Below are positions 9,846-15,387 of a stretch of DNA of 15,387 nt, piece by piece. The stretch covers positions 6,147-21,533 of the forward strand of contig NW_004457672.1 of the NCBI RefSeq assembly GCF_000313135.1, in the 5' to 3' direction. The notes beneath the pieces are model-generated. The model did no database searches. It was given only the letters and a program-made list of their open reading frames with translations, and had not been told where the DNA came from. The translations under genes and the position numbers were made by a program. Each line of letters begins with the position of its first letter. Position 1 is the stretch's first letter. Source of the stretch: Acanthamoeba castellanii str. Neff. Taxonomy: Eukaryota; Discosea; Longamoebia; Acanthamoebidae.

Positions 9846-12026
9846 TCACTTGATGCGCTTCGTCTTCCTTTCATGAAGCCACAACTTGACCAGATGATGC
9901 GAGATCGTGAGTGGCGGTGGCAAGTGCAACTCACCCTCCGGCGCCCCTTCCTGCGCGGATCCCGATCGTGAGCTGACCGGGCAAGGCCAAGAAGGAGAGT
10001 GCGAGGAGGTACCTGAGTGCTCCTGGCGAGCATGGCGGCGACCTCCTTCACGTCGAACCAGCGCGCTTCGTCGAGCTCGTGGTAGTCGACGCTCACCTTC
10101 TGCCGCTGGATCTCGGCCTCGTGCATCGTAGCGACGCAGCCGATCATCAGCGACGCGGGGAAGGGCCACGGCTGCGACAGCTTGTAGGCCACCTTATCGT
10201 AGTCCAACAGCAGTCCAGCTTCCTCGTACACCTCGCGCAACACAGCTGCAGTGATACCAGTCACTCAGTCAGTCTTTTTTGCTTCGAGGGGGCCGAACAA
10301 CTGCGTACCGGCTTCAATGGTCTCTCCCGGCTCCATGAAGCCCGCCAGGAGGCTGAACCTGTGGTGTTTCAGTTTATGGCATGGTCAGAAGAGAGGCTCA
10401 CGCATGGCTGTGTCGGGGGGAAGGCGGTGGATACCTGCCAGCAGGCCAGCTGGACTTTCGGCCCAGAAGGCATTTGTCCCTGTTCGAAGACACCACCATC
10501 GTAATGATGCACGGGTCCGTGCGTGGATAGTGGTCCATTCCACAACTGCAAAAAATCACCACACGGTAAACATGTGCGCGCACGATTGTGAGTGCCACTT
10601 CTTCGATTCAAACGAATACCGCGTACCTGGCGTTTTTATCATCATTACACTTTCGTACATAGCCAGCCTCGACGGACTTGGTGGTCGATCCGCATGCCGC
10701 GCAGAACCCGTTCTTCTTGTGCCAATGCAGGAGCGAGCGGGCCTATCGTTTTGTTTAAGAGAGTGTTTAGATATGCGCGAATCTGAGAGAGAGAGAGAGA
10801 GAGAGAAAGCAGGTGGCGTAGTACCTGAGCGACCACACCGCCCTCCCACGGGGGCAAGTGCGGCACAATCGCCCGCGGTTCCTCGAACGTGGTCCGAACC
10901 TGGTAGTCGGTCAAGTTGCAACGCAAGTTAAATAAATACGGGGGAATGGGGCGAGGCCGCAAGTTGGCACAGCAACAGATGATGGCACGATACCTCGAGG
11001 TGCGTTTGGTGGGCGGCTGCGTAGCGCTGGGCTTCCTGTTCGTCGTCACCCACGATGGGGTCGAGGTCGAACGCGAATACGTTGATCTGGTTGCTCTCAT
11101 CGCTCAGCTGCTCCTGGATCGACCGGTCGGAATTGGTCTCGCGCAGGGATTGGCCCAGGAGGAGAACCGTGGACTTGGCGTCGGTGATGGCCGGCAGAAC
11201 CTGAAGGCCACACACCGAAGCGAGGCGATCAGACTACGAACGAAAAACAGAACATAAAAGGAGGACCGAGTGTGAATCCGTGAGTCGTTCGGTATATGCA
11301 CCTCTCCCCGTTCTTGCCAAGCTAGAATGGGGCCGAGATGCGTCGGTGGCGTGCGATGCTCCACCATGGGCCGCAGCTTATGGAATGCCAGGAATCGCGA
11401 ATTGGGGCTCTGAGGCGAGGCGCCGACATTGCACCGGGGTGAGCTCAGGAGTCAGGCGATGAATGGAGTAGAGGGGAGGGAGAGAGGGACCTCGTGCAGG
11501 GCATAGCGGAGCCATTCGTCATCACGGCGGAGGTGGTGCGCATGGAACCGATTGAGTCCGTTGATGGCGAAGCCCACGATCTCGTCGTGGTGGTGATGGC
11601 GGTTCTGCACGTCCGCGCCGGCATCGGCGTTGGGCTCCTCGCCGTCGCTTTCGTAGTCCGAGTCGTTGGGATCGGGGTCCTCCGTCCCGTCCACCCGCAG
11701 GCCCGACCAACGCTGCCACAGGGCAGCTGCCACGCCGGCGACGCGTCAACGGTGAAGAGGAAAAAGAGGAAAGAACGAAGCTGCCAGGCCTGAGGGTGGT
11801 ACCAGTGGGCTGGAAGGAGATGGAGCTGGTGCTGAAGTGTGACCTGCCGCCGCGCCCCGAGTACAAGGACAGCCGCGCTAGAGTAGAGATTATATTTTAA
11901 AAAATGTTTTTTGTGATTAAATAATAGAATGCCAAAATAAATCAAAATAATCGCAGCTCTTGTGTGGGGTGTTTGAGGCAGTTTAAAAACTGGGGTAAAG
12001 GAGGTACCTCGACCTCGTGCAAGCAT
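9846..12026 (-). CDS. NUDT12: NADH pyrophosphatase (NudC/NUDT12-type Nudix hydrolase)
   Basis: Hydrolyses NAD(H) to NMN(H) and AMP; family members also remove NAD caps from RNA. Exons on the minus strand: 12008-12026 (tentative), 11491-11726, 11302-11409, 10994-11200, 10825-10899, 10627-10742, 10435-10545, 10309-10358, 10013-10245 and 9846-9950. Phases match throughout; 1260 nt give about 419 aa. An acidic insert follows the N-terminus, then the family's INGLNRFHAHHLRRDDEWL block and the N-terminal NudC-like domain (FLAFHKLRPMV, VLPAITDAKSTVLLLG). A zinc ribbon has Cys near 229, 232, 247 and 255, followed by HYPRTDPCIITMV. The Nudix box GFMEPGE...LREVYEEAGL (297-319) has all signature residues. 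SQPWPFPAS (331-339) is the NADH-pyrophosphatase hallmark. The end reads LPPPLTISHHLVKLWL. There are no ankyrin repeats as in animal NUDT12, and the C-terminus KRIK is not a PTS1. The first exon (MLARGR) is chosen only by phase; from 11726 onward the call is firm. Confidence 0.93.
10785..10806. repeat. (GA)11 microsatellite in a Nudix gene intron
   Basis: Eleven uninterrupted GA units on the plus strand lie inside the intron at 10743-10824. On the transcribed strand this is a (TC)n pyrimidine tract shortly after the donor GTACTACG, a plausible splicing-factor binding stretch. It is noncoding in the spliced model. Confidence 0.9.
11727..12007 (-). other. Long AT-rich putative first intron or 5' leader of the Nudix gene
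   Basis: A 281-nt stretch separates the tentative first exon from the first firm exon (acceptor GTGGCAG before 11726). Positions about 11886-11955 are very AT-rich compared with the rest of the window and may be promoter rather than intron. Several internal AGs (for example CTCTACTCTAG near 11880 and CATCTCCTTCCAG near 11815) look like good acceptors, so an extra small exon, or a start inside this region, is possible. I cannot settle it from sequence alone. Confidence 0.4.
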
Positions 12027-12222
12027 GCCGCCAACCTGATTCAGCGCAAGATTGTTTATTATTGACCGATTTCAATTATTGTTGGCTATTTTTGCGAATA
12101 GTTTAAATAGTTTCAAGAAAGAAGATCGGCAGATCATCAGCAAACTCTCATCGATTAGACACGTGGCGCGTGGAACCACAAACGGCCTTTGAATCCGTGT
12201 AGAACAGACGCAACTGCACAAG
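12027..12222. promoter_or_regulatory. Divergent promoter region between the Nudix gene (left) and VTI1 (right)
   Basis: About 196 bp between the two start codons. The section near 12045-12115 is strikingly AT-rich in a GC-rich window (TTGTTTATTATTGACC, GAATAGTTTAAATAGTTTC). TTTAAATA near 12102-12109 is the nearest thing to a TATA-like element for the rightward gene, about 115 bp before its ATG. Sharing by both genes is inferred from head-to-head layout. Confidence 0.55.
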
Positions 12223-13505
12223 ATGGACCTGTTCATGCGTTACGAGACAGACTTCCTTGAGATTACGAACAGCGTAACTGATCGAATTGAACGAATTCCT
12301 TCGCTATCCGGCAGTGCGTCCCCCCCCCCCAAATCTAGTGTTGGTGTGCCTTGCGCTCACGTTCGCCAATTTCAAAAGATGAGAAACGAGGTGAGATTGA
12401 GGAAGCCGAAAATGAAGTGCAAGACGCCGAGTCCACGGTACGTTGTTTGTTGCTCACTCACTCTTCTTTGCCTGTTCCTCCTCTTGCAGCTGGCCAAGCC
12501 AGCAGCTTCCTTCCTCTCCATGCACTTGTCGCACCTGATGGCGGCCGTGAAGAACCACCTCGCTCTCTGACATGGTGTTGTCCCAAACGTATTGCTGCAG
12601 CTTCAATCGATGGGGATGCACGCGCGCAGTTTGCCGACTGCCGACAAGGATCGATCGTTGGCCTCCTTGCGGCGCCACCAGCAGGAGCTGCAGGCGCTCA
12701 AGAAGAAGCTGAAACAAGCCGAAATCGCCTTCACCGTACGCCCTTTTGTTCTTGAACTCAACTCTCTGGTGTCCTGGTATGACTGACTGACCACCAACTC
12801 TTCATGGTTCATGATGTGATGATGTGATGATGTGATGATGTGATCGTCATCTGCGCGCGCAGACGAGCAGCAACAGAGACAGTCTATTCAACAATGGGGC
12901 CGTGGAGCTGCAGGTGACGTCGATGGACCATCGAGAGCGATTGATCAAGGTGGTGCAGAAGAATGAGGAGAACAAAGACCGGCTCATCGCCTCGCGACAA
13001 ACACTCGAACACGTACGTCGTTCCCTCACTTGCTTGGCACCTGCGCTGGTGTGACAGACACTGATGAAGGACCATCACCATCACCATCACCATCACCATC
13101 ACCATCACCATCACCATCACCATCACCATCACCATCACCATCACCATCACCATCACCATCACCATCACCATCACCATCACCATCACCATCACCATCACCA
13201 TCACCATCACCATCACCATCACCATCACCATCACCATCACCATCACCATCACCATCACCATCACCATCACCATGCAACAGACAATAGACATAGCCGACGA
13301 CGTGCTGGAGGAGTTGGCCGACCAGCGAACGCGCATCGAAATGATGCGAGAAAAGCTGCGAGGGCTCAACGCCAAGCTGGACGAGGCGGGTCTCATCATC
13401 GGCCGAATGACACGGAGGATCATCGCCAACAAGTTCTTCCTCCTTCTCATGATCATCGTTCTCATCCTCGTCGCCGGCGCCATCTTCTACATCAAGTTCT
13501 TCTAG
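12223..13505 (+). CDS. VTI1: Vti1-type Qb-SNARE, tail-anchored
   Basis: A v-SNARE for fusion in Golgi-endosome-vacuole traffic. Exons: 12223-12313, 12379-12437, 12601-12735, 12863-13012 and 13281-13505; 660 nt, 219 aa plus TAG, the usual Vti1 length. The N-terminal helix starts MDLFMRYETDFLEITNSVTD. The next helix runs EKRGEIEEAENEVQDAEST into LQSMGMHARSLPTADK, then a third helix (SLRRHQQELQALKKKLKQ), as in the Vti1 Habc bundle. The SNARE heptads run from about residue 105 to 190, with the zero-layer Gln at about 160 in ELADQRTRIE. MTRRIIANK precedes a 19-residue hydrophobic anchor (about 197-215) and a short lumenal YIKFF end. No other SNARE class fits as well, although GOSR2/Bos1 shares the Qb layout. 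Intron 2 contains an alternative in-phase exon candidate, and intron 4 is mostly a hexamer repeat. Confidence 0.93.
12813..12844. repeat. Four tandem GATGTGAT octamers in VTI1 intron 3
   Basis: Four exact 8-bp units end 18 bases before exon 4 (12863), inside the intron at 12736-12862. They are followed by CGTCATCTGCGCGCGCAG at the acceptor. Noncoding. Confidence 0.9.
13071..13273. repeat. (CATCAC)n hexamer satellite, about 34 perfect units, in VTI1 intron 4
   Basis: 203 bp of uninterrupted ACCATC/CATCAC hexamers make up three quarters of the intron at 13013-13280 and end seven bases before exon 5. They contain no GT or AG on the coding strand, so they create no competing splice sites. Five of six frames are open across the repeat (poly-His, Ser-Pro, Ile-Thr, Met-Val, Gly-Asp), which explains the long spurious frames here. 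The exons on both sides join in phase to the conserved SNARE helix (QTLEH-TIDIADDVLEEL), so the repeat is intronic. Confidence 0.97.
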
Positions 13506-13704
13506 AACTCCCCTCTCCTACTCCTTCCCCTTCTCTAAGTCCTCTCCTTCCGGCCCGGCGACACACCGCACACCACACGCCCGAACTCGCCGACTGCCGC
13601 ACACTGAGCGTACCACCCGAAAATTCGCTGGCGCGGTCCATTTCGCTACCAAAAACCCAAACAAATCAAAACATCGATCAAACACTACAACCAACTCGAA
13701 GAAC
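13506..13704. other. Intergenic spacer between VTI1 and ATX1
   Basis: 199 bp. The first 50 bases are a pyrimidine-rich 3' flank of VTI1, and the last 80 are A-rich (CCAAAAACCCAAACAAATC) directly upstream of the ATX1 ATG, resembling a short 5' leader. I see no separate gene. Confidence 0.5.
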
Positions 13705-14062
13705 ATGTCGTCCACCACCGTACGCCCTCTCACAGCCCCGTGCACAGTCTAGCCTTTTGTGGGCAACCAACCGCTTTAATTTGATTTGATTCAATTACAC
13801 AGTACGAATTCCAAGTTGCGATGACCTGCGAGGGCTGTGCCAAGGCTGTGCGCACGCTCGTCGGCAAGGTTCCCGGTGCGCACTTCACCTTCAATTGCGT
13901 TGGGGGGGGCGAGTGAGGCTAACTCTTGTTTGCTCAGGCGTGGAGGAGGTGAACATTGATGTGGCCAAGAAGCAGGTGCTGGTGAAGGGCACCGCTTCTA
14001 GCGATGCTCTTCTTGCTGCCATCAAGAAGACGGGCAAGGAGACCACCCTCGTGTCCTCCTAG
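13705..14062 (+). CDS. ATX1: Atx1-type cytosolic copper chaperone (HMA domain)
   Basis: A small metallochaperone that binds Cu(I) and passes it to P-type copper ATPases of the secretory pathway. Exons: 13705-13719, 13803-13875 and 13938-14062; 213 nt, 70 aa plus TAG, the typical Atx1 length. The first exon is only five codons (MSSTT). The metal site MTCEGC (12-17) is intact, followed by AKAVRTLVGKVPGVEEVNIDV, the alpha-1/beta-2 part of the ferredoxin-like fold. It ends with KKQVLVKGTASSDALLAAIKKTGKE, with the lysine-rich KTGK loop that in Atx1/HAH1 proteins stabilises copper. There is no extra domain (as in CCS) or membrane segment. The intron at 13876-13937 carries a G8 run. The gene lies 199 bp downstream of VTI1 on the same strand, and no functional link is implied. 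Confidence 0.96.
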
Positions 14063-14290
14063 TGCCCTTTGTAATCTGTTCTTGCTCTTTTTTTATCAAT
14101 TAAATTTAAATTGCACTGACGATTCGCTCTTCTTCGCCAGATTGGATTGGATGCACAGGATTAGTCGAATATCAATATTTCCACATTCTAGAACCAGTCT
14201 GGAACACTACTTTTTGCATGCACTGAAAACCCAAGACAACCCAACACCACCAACCAACACCTGCTGGTGTCAGCCATTCGGAAGAAGGTG
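14063..14290. other. Spacer between ATX1 and the right-edge open frame
   Basis: 228 bp. A T-run and AATTAAATTTAAATTG directly follow the ATX1 stop and probably include its poly(A) site. The part from about 14220 is A/C-rich, like the leader in front of ATX1. The frame upstream of ATG 14291 stays open for some codons, so a start further left or an upstream exon is possible. Confidence 0.45.
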
Positions 14291-15387
14291 ATGATGCACC
14301 AGAGGCTAGCGGTGGGCAAGACCGTGCGCGTGGGCGACCTGGCCCGTGTGTGGGACGGCAAGCGATGGCTCGACGGGCGCGTACGCAGCGTGGGCCACGC
14401 CACAACGCCAGGCGGGTGCGAGGTCGAGATAAAGTACGCCGAGTGCGGCTGCGTGGGCATCCAGCGCGGCCAGTGCCGACACCGGTTTATCGAGAGCGAC
14501 TGCGGCCGCCTGTGGGTGCGCGACTGCCCGGCCCTCAGGCGCCAACGGCACCACCATCAGCAGCAAGCAGCCGCGGCCCACGAAACGGCGTCATCAGCTC
14601 GTGTGTCATCCACTTCCACATCGACAACACCGGCCTGGCCGACGGCCAAGTTTCACCAACACCTGAAGCGGAAGCAGAAGAGAGAGGATGAAGATGACGA
14701 AGAGAGGCGCGCGAGCAATCTGCCGATACGGTGGAGGAATGCGTCGGATGAACGTGGCGGCTGCGTTATCAAGAAGCGAAACAGCAAAGTGCAGCTGGGG
14801 CGCGGGCTGCCCGAGTGGAGACTGAACGGCAACGAGCGCCATCGCGATCTGCAGCACTGCCAACCCGAGTTGGCCACCAACCACACACTCGCCTTCTACC
14901 AATCGGCCAGTAGTGAGCCGAGCCGCAACAACCACACCATCACCACCGACACACCACTCTCGCCCACGCCCACGCTGAAGCCGACCGACGACGACGCAGA
15001 GGCAGACGACGACGTCTGTGGCGGCCAAGCCGACAATCAACCGCGGGGCAACGTCGTCGATGCGCAGGACCGAAACCAGAATCAATGGCTCGGGCCAAGA
15101 CAAGAGGCTGCCGGGCGTCGACAACAGGAGAGCGTGGACGGCCGTGAGCGAACGAAGCAGTGCAAGAACCGGAGGAGGAAGGAGCTGAGGCGACAGATGA
15201 TGAAGGAGACGAAGGAGGAGAGAGCATCGATCAGCGCCGCGACGGCGGTGGAGAGCGGATCGCGGGTGGTGTCCCTCGCGGCCTACGAGTGGGTGCGCAT
15301 CGAGTCGCGCGGCGTGCTCTGGGTCGAGGAGGGACCCGCCCGGCTGGTCCTCCGCCCCGGCGAACGAATCACCAGCGGACCCCATCA
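14291..15387 (+). CDS. Unrecognised protein, right end cut by window
   Basis: An open frame from ATG 14291 (a second ATG follows at once) to the window edge: 365 codons, no stop, no intron needed. I do not recognise the family. Residues 1-80 look folded: AVGKTVRVGDLARVWDGKRW, LDGRVRSVGHATTPGGCEVE, then a Cys-rich part (YAECGCVGIQRGQC, a Cys in ESDCGRLWVRDC). The W-D-G-x-x-W start and beta-rich pattern could be a small SH3/Tudor-like barrel, but that is a guess. Residues about 85-320 are hydrophilic and low in complexity (Gln/His/Ala, Ser/Thr, Lys/Arg/Glu and Asp runs, with QCKNRRRKELRRQ basic). A second folded-looking piece begins near 335: VVSLAAYEWVRIESRGVLWVEEGPARLVLR. GC-rich third positions in this frame support coding on this strand rather than in the opposing frame at 14606-15385. 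Confidence 0.7.
   Translation, partial: MMHQRLAVGKTVRVGDLARVWDGKRWLDGRVRSVGHATTPGGCEVEIKYAECGCVGIQRGQCRHRFIESDCGRLWVRDCPALRRQRHHHQQQAAAAHETASSARVSSTSTSTTPAWPTAKFHQHLKRKQKREDEDDEERRASNLPIRWRNASDERGGCVIKKRNSKVQLGRGLPEWRLNGNERHRDLQHCQPELATNHTLAFYQSASSEPSRNNHTITTDTPLSPTPTLKPTDDDAEADDDVCGGQADNQPRGNVVDAQDRNQNQWLGPRQEAAGRRQQESVDGRERTKQCKNRRRKELRRQMMKETKEERASISAATAVESGSRVVSLAAYEWVRIESRGVLWVEEGPARLVLRPGERITSGPH

Noticed and set aside
13071..13273. Regular repeat that might suggest a CRISPR array
   Set aside because: It is a head-to-tail hexamer with no spacers, in a eukaryotic intron.
12884..13789. Long frames of poly-His, Ser-Pro, Met-Val and Gly-Asp on both strands
   Set aside because: All are translations of the (CATCAC)n repeat, which lies in a VTI1 intron; flanking exons join in phase to a conserved SNARE helix.
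14606..15385. 259-codon frame on the minus strand at the right edge
   Set aside because: It is opposite a longer open frame with GC-rich third positions and folded-looking blocks on the plus strand; its own translation is Leu/Val/Arg-rich without recognisable motifs.
1..15387. tRNA, rRNA, transposon, integrated virus or defence island
   Set aside because: No tRNA-like fold, transposase, integrase, capsid or polymerase of mobile or viral type was recognised by eye. Apart from the unrecognised frame at the right edge, all genes resemble ordinary cellular families.

Overview
The window is nuclear DNA from a eukaryote with a GC-rich, intron-dense, compact genome. Some 46 short introns (mostly 55-130 nt) can be placed so that reading frame is kept across every junction. 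Intergenic gaps are about 170-470 bp, and the gene families are ancestral eukaryotic ones. Base composition, intron style and low-complexity coding exons suggest an amoebozoan, most likely Acanthamoeba or a relative. That assignment is inference; no organism-specific marker was checked.

Layout. (1) 6851 down to the left edge, minus strand: one very long multi-exon gene (at least 20 exons, at least 1669 codons, C-terminus cut by the window). It encodes a non-canonical poly(A) polymerase / nucleotidyltransferase of the Trf4/PAPD5 type, with an extra conserved N-terminal domain and a huge disordered middle. The three-part layout resembles the plant MEE44-type nucleotidyltransferases. (2) 6852-7319: intergenic, holding a perfect 27-bp-arm palindrome at 7165-7219. 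(3) 9677-7320, minus: calcineurin A in 13 exons, 475 aa, complete. (4) about 12026-9846, minus: NADH pyrophosphatase (NudC/NUDT12 type Nudix hydrolase with zinc ribbon), 10 exons. Its first exon is tentative. (5) 12027-12222: AT-rich divergent promoter region. (6) 12223-13505, plus: Vti1-type Qb-SNARE, 5 exons, 219 aa. Its last intron is mostly a perfect (CATCAC)n tract. (7) 13705-14062, plus: Atx1-type copper chaperone, 3 exons, 70 aa. (8) 14291 to the right edge, plus: an unrecognised open frame of more than 365 codons without a stop.

The genes are unrelated housekeeping functions (RNA tailing, Ca2+ signalling, NAD(H)/NAD-RNA turnover, vesicle fusion, copper delivery). Nothing indicates a shared pathway, a mobile element, a viral insertion or a defence system. 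Three genes run leftward and three rightward from the divergent promoter at about 12.1 kb. The most unusual sequence-level signals are the perfect palindrome, a possible splice switch separating the two halves of the long nucleotidyltransferase gene, the hexamer-filled SNARE intron, and a strong C preference at donor position +4 (GTACG-type donors).
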